Assembly (NCBI GenBank): GCA_030613285.1
Contig: JAUWME010000056.1
Span: 1 to 9,437, forward strand
Length of the DNA: 9,437 nucleotides
Reading direction: 5' to 3'
Source of the DNA: Candidatus Zymogenus sp.
GTDB taxonomy: Bacteria > Desulfobacterota > Zymogenia > Zymogenales > Zymogenaceae
Shown here: piece after piece, positions 1 through 5,903 of the stretch
Layout: every line of letters starts with the position of its first letter
How positions within the stretch are numbered: position 1 is the stretch's first letter
Notes under the pieces: generated by a model
What the model was told of the DNA's origin: nothing
The model's input: the letters and a program-made list of their open reading frames with translations, nothing else
Databases searched by the model: none
Made by a program: the position numbers and the translations under genes

Positions 1-4
1 GAGA

Positions 5-817
5 TTAAATCTCCATAAGCTGGCCACCGTCAATGTTGATGGCCTGGCCCGTAATGTAGCGGGCCTCGTTTGATAGTAGGAAGGCGACAAGGTCAGCGAC
101 CTCCAAGGGTGTTCCAATCCTCTTTAACGGGATCGATTCTTTTTCATCGGCTATTACCTTGTCGATATCTTTATTTAATATCTTTGATTCCAATTCCCAG
201 CCCCACTGCTCCAAGTCGGTGTCGATTTGACCGGGGCAGATTGCATTTGCGCGAATTCCGTTGTTGCTTACCTCATGGGCAAGTACCTTTGTGAGCATTA
301 TAATGGCCGCTTTTGAGACACAGTATGCGCCTACGAAGGGTCTGGGCCTCTTTCCGGCCCGGGATGCGGTGTTTACAATGGCAGCGCCCTCATTTGTCAT
401 GAGGGGAAGCATCTGCCTGATGACGTATAACGTGCCGTTTAGCGTGATGTCGATGGTTTTGTGCCACATGGCAAGATCCATGTACTGCAAAAACTGGGGG
501 GCGGGGGCAGCGCCGGCGTTGTTGACGAGGAAATCAAGGTGGCCGAACTCACTCTTGATAAAGGCCGCGCCCTTTTCAATTGTGTCCATGTCGGTAACGT
601 CCATGACAAGGGAACGACCGCCGATTTCAGCAGCAAGTCCCTTTAGCTCTTCCTCACTGCCAATTCTGGTGTAGTCTTTGGCCCCTATATCTTTGCAGAC
701 ATCCGAGATGATGACGGTTGCTCCGTGGTCTGCCAACCGCTTTGCAATCCCAAACCCGATCCCGTTTTTCTTCCCAGAACCGGTGACAAGTGCAACCTTT
801 TCCTTAAAATCGTACAT
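5..817 (-). CDS. SDR-family NAD(P)-dependent oxidoreductase
   Basis: A classical short-chain dehydrogenase/reductase of 270 residues, the usual family length. The nucleotide-binding glycine motif (TGSGKKNGIGFG, residues 12-23) has a few extra residues compared with the minimal TGxxxGxG. It is followed by the NNAG motif (99-102), the catalytic serine (Ser152) and the YxxxK pair (Tyr165, Lys169). CPG at 194-196 and ITGQAINIDGG near the C terminus are also typical. An acidic residue at the end of the second beta strand (Asp39 in IISDV) suggests NAD(H) rather than NADP(H). The ATG at 815-817 is preceded by GAGG about 7 nt upstream. The gene lies 114 nt downstream of a TetR-type regulator on the same strand, so the two may be co-transcribed. 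The substrate cannot be read from sequence: members reduce or oxidise hydroxyl/keto groups on acyl, sugar or cyclic substrates. Class is certain, reaction is not. Confidence 0.95.
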   Translation of the reverse strand: MYDFKEKVALVTGSGKKNGIGFGIAKRLADHGATVIISDVCKDIGAKDYTRIGSEEELKGLAAEIGGRSLVMDVTDMDTIEKGAAFIKSEFGHLDFLVNNAGAAPAPQFLQYMDLAMWHKTIDITLNGTLYVIRQMLPLMTNEGAAIVNTASRAGKRPRPFVGAYCVSKAAIIMLTKVLAHEVSNNGIRANAICPGQIDTDLEQWGWELESKILNKDIDKVIADEKESIPLKRIGTPLEVADLVAFLLSNEARYITGQAINIDGGQLMEI

Positions 818-858
818 AGTATTTCCTCTGTTTTAACTGTGACTAAAACTCTCGGTAG

Positions 859-892
859 TTGACTTTGGTAATTTACTTCAGCAATTGACTTT
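859..892. repeat. Direct repeat TTGACTTT, 26 nt apart
   Basis: The octamer TTGACTTT occurs at 859-866 and again at 885-892, between the regulator and the dehydrogenase gene. The start-to-start distance of 26 nt is about two and a half helical turns. It could be a regulator-binding arrangement in front of the dehydrogenase or chance in an AT-rich spacer. No convincing minus-strand promoter was found around it. Confidence 0.3.
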
Positions 893-917
893 AACGTAGT
901 GCAGTATTAGAAGATGG

Positions 918-942
918 CCAGATCTTAAAAATTAAGATTTGG
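918..942. repeat. 25-bp near-perfect palindrome over the tetR stop codon
   Basis: CCA-g-ATCTTAA-aaa-TTAAGAT-t-TGG: a 7-bp inner stem (922-928 with 932-938) around a 3-nt centre, then one mismatch, then 3 more pairs (918-920 with 940-942). The regulator's TAA stop is 932-934, inside the right arm. On the minus-strand transcript it can form a hairpin, but no U-run follows, so it is not a standard intrinsic terminator. Alternatives are a protein-binding operator for the dehydrogenase or an mRNA stability element. Confidence 0.5.
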
Positions 943-1597
943 TTTCCTTTCTGTTTTCGAGGCTCATTCGAATTATTCCCACCAGTGCATCAATCTTGCT
1001 CTCAATCTCCTTTTCGATTTCTGCATCTTCTACCTCAAAATATTCCCCCAGTCGAATCCGATAATGCTCTGAAACCACTGAAATCATAAGGATGACATAA
1101 AGGCTGTTGATGATAAATGCCACCATCTTGATGTCAATATCCGGTCTTATGATTCCATCGCTGATTCCTTTTTTCAATGCATTCTTGTAGTAGTCGGCGG
1201 TGTGTTTTTCCACCTTGAGGGTCAGCTTTTTTGCAAAGTCTTCCATCCCGGAAGTTGAGATGTTGGCGTAAAGTTGGGCGTACTCCCTGTTTTCTATTAC
1301 GAACTTTAGCCCCTGCAAAAAGATAGATTTTAATTGATCAAAAAAATTCATGCTATGATCAATTATAGAGTCGATGTTCTTTCGTGATTCTGATATTGCG
1401 TGGGTGGATACGGTAAGGTAGAGGTCTTCTTTGTTTTCAAAGTAGTCGTAGAGGGAGCCTTTGGAGATGTTGGCGTCTTTTGCAATCTCGCTCGTGTTGG
1501 CTTTTGCAAAGCCGTCTCTGGCGAAGATCTTTGCTGCAGAGATGTAAATTCGCTGGCGTTTGTCGTCGCTTATGACGTTAAAAGTTTCTCTTGGCAT
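932..1597 (-). CDS. TetR/AcrR-family transcriptional regulator
   Basis: A 221-residue protein of typical TetR length. The N-terminal DNA-binding domain begins with a helix (residues 12-29, IYISAAKIFARDGF), then the helix-turn-helix and tyrosine-rich helix at 35-60 (TSEIAKDANISKGSLYDYFENKEDLY in two halves), closely matching the family pattern. The C-terminal part (about 65-215) is helical and variable, as expected for the ligand-binding and dimerisation domain, so the inducer cannot be predicted. The ATG at 1595-1597 is the only sensible start, since the family's N-terminal helix follows directly, but no clear Shine-Dalgarno sequence precedes it. A 15-bp palindrome lies 30 nt upstream of the start, fitting autoregulation. 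The dehydrogenase gene downstream on the same strand is the likely co-regulated target; this is inferred from position only. Confidence 0.95.
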   Translation of the reverse strand: MPRETFNVISDDKRQRIYISAAKIFARDGFAKANTSEIAKDANISKGSLYDYFENKEDLYLTVSTHAISESRKNIDSIIDHSMNFFDQLKSIFLQGLKFVIENREYAQLYANISTSGMEDFAKKLTLKVEKHTADYYKNALKKGISDGIIRPDIDIKMVAFIINSLYVILMISVVSEHYRIRLGEYFEVEDAEIEKEIESKIDALVGIIRMSLENRKETKS

Positions 1598-1627
1598 GAC
1601 TATAAACAGATAAAGTGAATTAAAAGT

Positions 1628-1642
1628 GTTTACTGACTAAAC
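1628..1642. promoter_or_regulatory. Putative TetR-type operator palindrome
   Basis: GTTTACTGACTAAAC is a 15-bp palindrome with 6 of 7 symmetric positions matching (perfect GTTTA/TAAAC outer arms). Its near edge is 30 nt upstream of the TetR-type start codon. Size, symmetry and position are what is expected of an operator used for autorepression. A looser GTTTA half-site (TATAAAC on the plus strand, 1601-1607) lies closer to the start. Binding is inferred. Confidence 0.45.
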
Positions 1643-1710
1643 CAATTTATCTTGCTACTGCTCGAACAATTTCCAATGTCCGCCCCAAATAATTATAGAT
1701 TCAACTGTTT

Positions 1711-1877
1711 CCAAAGATGACTAACCTAAATGTTGACCAATCCCAAGATAACCATTCCAAACGTTGTGTCCGATGCAAATGTTGACCAATCCTACAAAAG
1801 AATCTGACCCTAAATAATGGCTGATTCCCCCAGACTGTGAACAATCTACATGCTGATCAGCTCCAAAAGTGTCAAAC
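1711..1877. repeat. Degenerate 15-18-nt tandem repeats
   Basis: About ten consecutive units of 14-18 nt share an AAA-N-TG/GA...CC shape. The best copies are identical over 16 nt, AAATGTTGACCAATCC at 1728-1743 and 1777-1792, with start points 49 nt apart (three units). Other units are diverged, for example AAAGATGACTAACCT and AAATAATGGCTGATTCCC. Read on the minus strand, the roughly 18-nt period gives hexapeptide-like steps such as LGSDSF, VGLVNI and CIGHNV, which resembles a left-handed beta-helix pattern. The frame is short, phase-shifted within the zone and stops at 1721. It may be a decayed hexapeptide-repeat gene fragment or simple tandem-repeat DNA. Confidence 0.5.
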
Positions 1878-2148
1878 TTTAGTAAGTGGTTGAATTGACT
1901 GACCGCCCAGTCGGTAGCGAGTATGATGTTATATAAAAAGAAAAGTGATGTCAAGAAAATAATGGTAAATGTGGTTAAAAAGTTTGAATACTTAGAGTGA
2001 GGTTGCTCTTTAGTGGATTTGGTGGCGGGGCTATTGATTTGTCTCGATTAAGTTAAGAGTATTAGAAAATTACTGTGTTTGAGAAGATTGAAATGCCTGT
2101 TGGTGGCTTTTGTAGCGATTATTTTTGTTTGACACGTTATTTAAGAAT

Positions 2149-2253
2149 ATCGCCGCGTCGTTCATAAGTCTAACGACTTGTTCTCTCCTCGCAATGATAT
2201 TAAAGGGCGCCATCCCGCAGACAGGCTGGAAGTCTGTCCTACTCCTCGCAATG
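2149..2253. repeat. REP/MITE-like dispersed repeat with CTCCTCGCAATG copies
   Basis: CTCCTCGCAATG occurs at 2185-2196 and 2242-2253. The first copy is preceded by ATCGCCGCGTCG (2149-2160), the usual partner end in the widespread intergenic 'GATTGCC-CGTCG...CTCCTCGCAATGAC' repeats seen in many bacterial chromosomes (family recognised from memory). Before the second copy is a stable hairpin: 2220-2227 pairs with 2231-2238 over a GGA loop, with one G-T pair. A second hairpin is GTCGTT (2157-2162) with AACGAC (2172-2177). No coding capacity or transposase is present, so any movement would need to be in trans. Confidence 0.6.
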
Positions 2254-2317
2254 GCAGAATTTTACGTTTTTTGTTGTAATACCAGTTTACTTATTTCTGT
2301 CATTACAGGACAGCCCG

Positions 2318-3055
2318 TTACAACTTGAACTTTTCGCCGAGGTAGATTTCTCTTGCTTTTTTGTTTTTTGTGATCTTTTTTGGGGTTCCGTCAATTAAAA
2401 TGCTTCCCTCGTTGAGGATATAGGCGCGGTCGCAGATTCCGAGGGTTTCGCGGACGTTGTGGTCTGTTATAATAATCCCGATGTTTAGCTTCTTTAAGGA
2501 CAAGATGATGTTTTGGATGTCGTTTACAATAATCGGGTCAATTCCAGAAAACGGCTCGTCGAGCAGGATAAACTTTGGTGAGATTACAAGCGCTCTGGTT
2601 AACTCGACTCTGCGGCGTTCACCGCCAGATAGTGAGTATGCCTTATTTTTTGCAAGGTGGGAGATTTTAAGATCGTCCAGAAGTTCTTTACATCTTTCTT
2701 CCCTTTCGGCCTTTGTCAATGGAAGGGTTTCAAGGATGGACATGATGTTTTCTTTGACGGTCATTTTTCTGAAAATAGAAGCTTCCTGGGGGAGGTATGT
2801 GATACCGCTTCTTGCCCGCATATGCATGGGAAGATCGCCGATGTCTTCATCGTTTAGGAAAATTTTGCCAGAGTCCGGCTTTATAATACCGATGATCATA
2901 TAAAAGCTGGTGGTTTTTCCTGCGCCGTTTGGACCCAGCAATCCCACAATCTCCCCAGATTCTACTAACAGGTTTACATTGTTAACGACTGTTCGTCCTT
3001 TGAAGGCCTTGGTCAAGTCGTTGACTTCGAGTGTGTGTTTATTATTATCGCTCAA
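2318..3055 (-). CDS. lptB: LPS export ABC transporter ATP-binding protein LptB
   Basis: A 245-residue ABC ATPase with every expected motif: Walker A GPNGAGKT (41-48), Q-loop Gln90 in YLPQEASIF, signature LSGGE (142-146), Walker B FILLDE (162-167), D-loop SGIDP and the switch histidine (His199 in ITDHN). The YLPQEASIFRKMTVKENI stretch and the SGGERRRVEL context are characteristic of LptB, the cytoplasmic engine that works with LptF/LptG to extract LPS from the inner membrane. The start is TTG, immediately after the upstream gene's TAA. It is supported by AAGGAGG at 3067-3073 and by the lack of any other start before the conserved N terminus. It follows an LptC/LptA-type gene, the classic order, but the rpoN gene often found next in proteobacteria is absent; a repeat-rich spacer follows instead. 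Confidence 0.97.
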   Translation of the reverse strand: MSDNNKHTLEVNDLTKAFKGRTVVNNVNLLVESGEIVGLLGPNGAGKTTSFYMIIGIIKPDSGKIFLNDEDIGDLPMHMRARSGITYLPQEASIFRKMTVKENIMSILETLPLTKAEREERCKELLDDLKISHLAKNKAYSLSGGERRRVELTRALVISPKFILLDEPFSGIDPIIVNDIQNIILSLKKLNIGIIITDHNVRETLGICDRAYILNEGSILIDGTPKKITKNKKAREIYLGEKFKL

Positions 3056-4105
3056 TTAGAACTCTTCCTCCTTAGGATAGATTGTAAGATGTGCCCTGTT
3101 TTTTTCATTACTGGTAACGATGCTTTTGTTCGTGGTGAGATCGTAGGTAATTGCATCACCCTTCACCATGTCATCGCCGCGCCAGACAACTGGGTTCCTT
3201 GTTAAAGAGAGCTTGTTATTTTTGTAATCGAATACAAGCTTGCCGCAAGTGGCGGTCATTTCTTTTTGCTTTAGCTTTACATTGCCCACCGCCACAATTT
3301 TTGAGACACCCCCATTTTCTCCGTCCAAATAGACCGTGATTGCGCCAGCAGTGAGCGTTGCCCCCTCATAGGTAACGTGTGCTCCTTTGCCAAAACGAAT
3401 ATAAGATCCTGTGCGGTTGCCATAAAAATTTCCTGACCTGATGTGCAGGGGACTATCAAGAGAGGAAACAGTATCAAATCCGCCGATAGAGTCTTTTTTT
3501 TCTTCCTTCTTCTTGTCTTTATCCTTCTTTTCTTCGTCTCCTTTTTTTGTAAGGTCAGCAACTACGTTTGAATGGACATGGAGCTCTTCTTTGGCGAGGT
3601 TAAACGTAAGTCCCTTTCCTGTAAAATTCATTTCTGGGCCTGAGGCCACAACTGGGGAATCGGTGGTGATTTCATCGGTCTTGGTTGAATAGTTAAGAGT
3701 ATCTGTCTCAAGTTTATATTCATCTGCGAATGACACAACAACATTGTCTTTAATGACGATATTTTTTGCTTTATTATTGAGACTTCCAGTATCTCCCCTT
3801 AGTTTGAGTTGGTATTCTTCTTTGTAAAAGAATGTGACCATGATTTTGTCAAATGTTGTTCTCTCTTCATCCTTATAAAACTCAGCATTGCCGGCCTCAA
3901 TCTCCAAGATGACCTTGCCGTCCTTAGATTCGGTATGCTTTAAACCCTTGGCCTCAATGGTGGCCCTGTCCTTTGCAGGTTTAGACATCTCCTCTATTAT
4001 AGCTGGCTCTTCTTCTTCTCCTGTATCTCGGAAAATGAGCGCCCCAACAATCCCGACTGCGATGAGTATTGCCACAATGCCCAAGATTAGTCTTGCTTGT
4101 TTCAT
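3056..4105 (-). CDS. lptC: LptC-LptA fusion, LPS transport periplasmic protein
   Basis: From the ATG at 4103-4105 the protein has 349 residues, roughly LptC plus LptA in length. Residues 6-25 form a single N-terminal membrane anchor. About 46-186 match LptC (beta-strand repeats, e.g. IEAKGLKHT, LRGDTGSLNNKAKNIVI). A Lys/Glu/Asp-rich linker lies at about 187-206. Residues 208-349 look like LptA/OstA: IVAVGNVKLKQKEMTATCGK, then VVWRGDDMVKGDAITYDL. There is no second signal peptide, so the LptA-like part would be tethered to the inner membrane through LptC. In E. coli these are two proteins building the beta-jellyroll bridge that carries LPS across the periplasm. A TTG start at 4118-4120 would add five residues; neither start has a strong Shine-Dalgarno. 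The linker is encoded by A-rich DNA with A8 (3494-3501) and A7 (3542-3548) runs on the coding strand. LptB follows directly. Domain assignment rests on recognised motifs; the exact border is approximate. Confidence 0.9.
   Translation of the reverse strand: MKQARLILGIVAILIAVGIVGALIFRDTGEEEEPAIIEEMSKPAKDRATIEAKGLKHTESKDGKVILEIEAGNAEFYKDEERTTFDKIMVTFFYKEEYQLKLRGDTGSLNNKAKNIVIKDNVVVSFADEYKLETDTLNYSTKTDEITTDSPVVASGPEMNFTGKGLTFNLAKEELHVHSNVVADLTKKGDEEKKDKDKKKEEKKDSIGGFDTVSSLDSPLHIRSGNFYGNRTGSYIRFGKGAHVTYEGATLTAGAITVYLDGENGGVSKIVAVGNVKLKQKEMTATCGKLVFDYKNNKLSLTRNPVVWRGDDMVKGDAITYDLTTNKSIVTSNEKNRAHLTIYPKEEEF
3067..3073 (-). promoter_or_regulatory. Ribosome binding site deciding the lptB TTG start
   Basis: AAGGAGG on the minus strand lies inside the last codons of the upstream gene, 11 nt before the TTG of lptB. 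This strong Shine-Dalgarno explains initiation at a non-ATG codon and suggests translational coupling across the TAA-TTG junction. Confidence 0.75.
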
Positions 4106-4240
4106 ATCAATTTTATCCAATATGTATTTTATATATTTTATGTTATTTCCTTATCTTTTATACCACGTTAAAGGGAAAAAAGGAAACAAAAATTTGGATT
4201 AAACTTATAAATTAAATAGTTCTATTGAATTTGTTATTGA

Positions 4241-4270
4241 TTGACATACCTTGGTACCTTTTAGTATTAT
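4241..4270 (+). promoter_or_regulatory. Sigma-70-type promoter for the HD-ABC-mutL operon
   Basis: A perfect -35 box TTGACA (4241-4246), an 18-bp spacer and a good -10 box TATTAT (4265-4270). Counting the usual six bases from the -10 box puts transcription start at about 4277, which is the A of the HD gene's ATG. The surrounding 171 bp are AT-rich and also contain the region upstream of the divergent lptC-lptA gene. No comparably clear promoter was found for that direction. Confidence 0.7.
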
Positions 4271-4276
4271 AGTAAT

Positions 4277-5035
4277 ATGGAGCAAATCTCTATAACCGAT
4301 GCCAGAGCAATGGCTCAAGAGGTGGCGTCCCACTATCCGTCACCCCTTTTTTATAAGGAATGCGAGGCTGATACAAAGTTGTCCGAGTCAATTTACAATT
4401 CCGATGGGATTGTGCTAATGTTTAGAAAATATCTTGAGGGGCTGGGGGACGATTTTGGCCACGGGCTTTTGCATTCGGGGCTTGTGGCTGTGGATGCCGG
4501 GTCGATTGTGGCGATGGAGCTTGACAATACTGTACTTGGGAAAAACCGACTGATTGTCATTGCCCAAATTGCTGGGCTTTTGCACGATATAAAGAGAAAA
4601 GAGAGAGACCACGCCATTAAAGGGGCCGAGGAGGCCAAGAGGCTTTTGAGGGATACGGAACTTACGGATGAGGAATCGGATTTTGTTGTTGTTGCCATCG
4701 CCAACCACGAGGCTTTTCAGGAGGAGCAGAAGATTACTAACAAAAATGGTCGTCTCGTATCAGACGCACTGTACGACGCCGATAAGTTTCGGTGGGGGCC
4801 GGATAATTTTACCACGACCCTCTGGGATATGTTGAACTTTGGAAACATTGATATTAAGTTGTTGCTTAACGGCTATCAGAATGGGATGGAGGGGATAAAA
4901 CGGATAAAGGATACATTTAGAACGGTGACTGGGAAAAAATACGGCCCGGAATTTATTGAGATTGGGCTTGAGATGGGAGAGGAGATCTACGAAAACTTGA
5001 TTAAATTGGTTAAAATGGGAGGGGATAGCGCTTGA
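4277..5035 (+). CDS. HD-domain metal-dependent phosphohydrolase
   Basis: A 252-residue soluble protein with the HD superfamily metal-binding pattern: His66 (in GHGLLHS), the His103-Asp104 doublet (GLLHDIKRKERDH), His112, His144 (IANHEAF) and a distal aspartate in DALYDADKF (Asp167 or Asp169). Such enzymes hydrolyse phosphoester bonds in nucleotides or other small phosphorylated molecules, using one or two metal ions. No GYP motif and no (p)ppGpp synthetase domain are visible, so cyclic-di-GMP or alarmone activity cannot be assigned. There is no signal peptide or membrane segment. The ATG at 4277 lacks a Shine-Dalgarno and coincides with the predicted transcription start; Met12 at 4310 is the alternative, also without a good site. 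Its last 4 nt overlap the downstream ATPase start, so it is translated with a transporter, which may indicate a linked role. Substrate unknown. Confidence 0.9.
   Translation: MEQISITDARAMAQEVASHYPSPLFYKECEADTKLSESIYNSDGIVLMFRKYLEGLGDDFGHGLLHSGLVAVDAGSIVAMELDNTVLGKNRLIVIAQIAGLLHDIKRKERDHAIKGAEEAKRLLRDTELTDEESDFVVVAIANHEAFQEEQKITNKNGRLVSDALYDADKFRWGPDNFTTTLWDMLNFGNIDIKLLLNGYQNGMEGIKRIKDTFRTVTGKKYGPEFIEIGLEMGEEIYENLIKLVKMGGDSA
5017..5025 (+). promoter_or_regulatory. Ribosome binding site deciding the ATPase TTG start
   Basis: GGGAGGGGA ends 6 nt before TTG at 5032-5034. The site sits inside the end of the HD gene, whose TGA (5033-5035) overlaps this start. It supports the TTG start and coupled translation of the two genes. 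Confidence 0.75.
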
Positions 5036-5769
5036 TAGAGATAAATGAGCTTGTAAAAGATTATGGGAAAATTCGGGCGGTGAACAACCTGAATCTCAAA
5101 GTTGAAAAAGGGGAGTTCTTCGGTTTTCTTGGCCCCAACGGGGCGGGAAAGACCACCACGATAAAGATCATGGCGGGGCTGTTAAAACCCACATCAGGAG
5201 TGGTCAACCTTGGAGGTTTTGACATTGGGACGGATATGTTTAAGTCAAAGAGCATCTCCTCATACATTCCCGACAGACCCTTCCTCTACGAAAAGCTGAC
5301 GGGGAGGGAATTTTTGCGTTTTGTTTCGGGTCTCTACAGGATGGATGAAATCGACACCGCAAAAAAGACCGAGGAGCTAATCGAGACTTTCTCTATGGCC
5401 GAGTGGATTGACGACATGGTCGAGGGCTACTCTCACGGGATGAAGCAGAAGCTCGTTATGGCCCAGGCCCTCATTCACGATCCTGAAATTATCATTGTTG
5501 ACGAGCCGATGGTGGGGCTTGACCCCAGAAGCATTAAGCTTGTAAAGAAGATATTTAAAGGTCTTGCCAAAAGTGGTGTAACAATTTTTATGTCCACCCA
5601 CACCCTAAGTCACGCCCAGGAGATGTGTGACCGCATTGGGATTATCCACAGGGGTAACCTCATAGCCATAGGGACGATCAATGAGCTGATGAAAACGGCG
5701 CATACAAAGAGGATGGAGTTGGAGGAGATATTCTTTGTCCTCACAGAAGAGAGCAGTGATGAGAAGTGA
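5032..5769 (+). CDS. ABC-2-type transporter ATP-binding protein
   Basis: A 245-residue ABC ATPase of the exporter (ABC-2/CcmA-like) class. Walker A is GPNGAGKT (34-41), the signature region YSHGMKQK (133-140), Walker B EIIIVDEP (152-159, Glu158), D-loop GLDP and switch histidine His190 (STHTL). The Q-loop position is Asp81 (YIPDRPFLYEKLTG) and the signature reads SHGM instead of SGGx; both are, from memory, common in EcsA-like exporters, so they do not imply an inactive enzyme. It starts at TTG, overlapping the HD gene by 4 nt. It should energise the large permease encoded 134 nt downstream. Cargo is unknown; related systems move lipids, peptides or drugs, or regulate proteases. Confidence 0.93.
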   Translation: MIEINELVKDYGKIRAVNNLNLKVEKGEFFGFLGPNGAGKTTTIKIMAGLLKPTSGVVNLGGFDIGTDMFKSKSISSYIPDRPFLYEKLTGREFLRFVSGLYRMDEIDTAKKTEELIETFSMAEWIDDMVEGYSHGMKQKLVMAQALIHDPEIIIVDEPMVGLDPRSIKLVKKIFKGLAKSGVTIFMSTHTLSHAQEMCDRIGIIHRGNLIAIGTINELMKTAHTKRMELEEIFFVLTEESSDEK

Positions 5770-5833
5770 TAGACTTTTTATCTGAAAATAGACAACAAAC
5801 AGTGTAAACGGTTTTTTGAGGAATGGGTTCACC

Positions 5834-5873
5834 CCTAATATGATTGAATGGGGGTCTCCAATATTATCGAATG
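5834..5873. repeat. Imperfect 16-17-nt duplication between ATPase and permease genes
   Basis: CCTAATATGATTGAATG (5834-5850) is nearly repeated as CCAATATTATCGAATG (5858-5873), 24 nt apart; GAATG also recurs at 5821 and 5879. The 134-bp spacer (5770-5903) has no clear terminator or promoter. Short in-frame mini-ORFs lie in it, the last being MAFERQYK (5881-5907), whose TGA overlaps the permease ATG as ATGA. Confidence 0.4.
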
Positions 5874-5903
5874 ACGACGAATGGCTTTTGAACGACAATA
5901 TAA

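Larger units (their letters stand above)
1598..2317. other. 720-bp stretch without a convincing gene
   Basis: This AT-rich stretch separates the regulator from lptB. From the left it holds the putative operator (1628-1642), a degenerate short tandem-repeat zone (about 1711-1877), roughly 270 bp in which I see nothing recognisable (1878-2148), and a hairpin-forming dispersed-repeat segment (2149-2253) followed by a short inverted repeat at 2297-2313. Two small open frames (1721-1954 minus, 2125-2328 plus) run through these repeats, lack ribosome binding sites and resemble no family I recognise as intact. I do not call them genes. Confidence 0.6.

Noticed and set aside
1711..1877. Possible CRISPR array
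   Set aside because: Units are only 14-18 nt, diverged and contiguous, with no repeat-spacer alternation and no cas genes.
1721..1954. Minus-strand frame of 77 codons
   Set aside because: It has no ribosome binding site, runs through degenerate repeats and ends inside them. It is treated as repeat DNA or a relic, not a gene.
2297..2313. Possible terminator after lptB (CTGTC/GACAG hairpin)
   Set aside because: The stem is only 5 bp with a 7-nt loop and no T-run follows on the minus strand.
2125..2328. Plus-strand frame of 67 codons with some hydrophobic residues
   Set aside because: It is read through the dispersed-repeat hairpins, starts without a ribosome binding site and overlaps the 3' end of lptB on the other strand.
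3277..3561. 94-codon minus-strand frame with KKRR-rich N terminus
   Set aside because: It is the shifted frame of the lptC-lptA gene. It matters only in showing which frame each slip would enter.
4106..4240. Minus-strand promoter for lptC-lptA
   Set aside because: TATAAA-like hexamers are present in AT-rich DNA, but none has a credible -35 partner at proper spacing.
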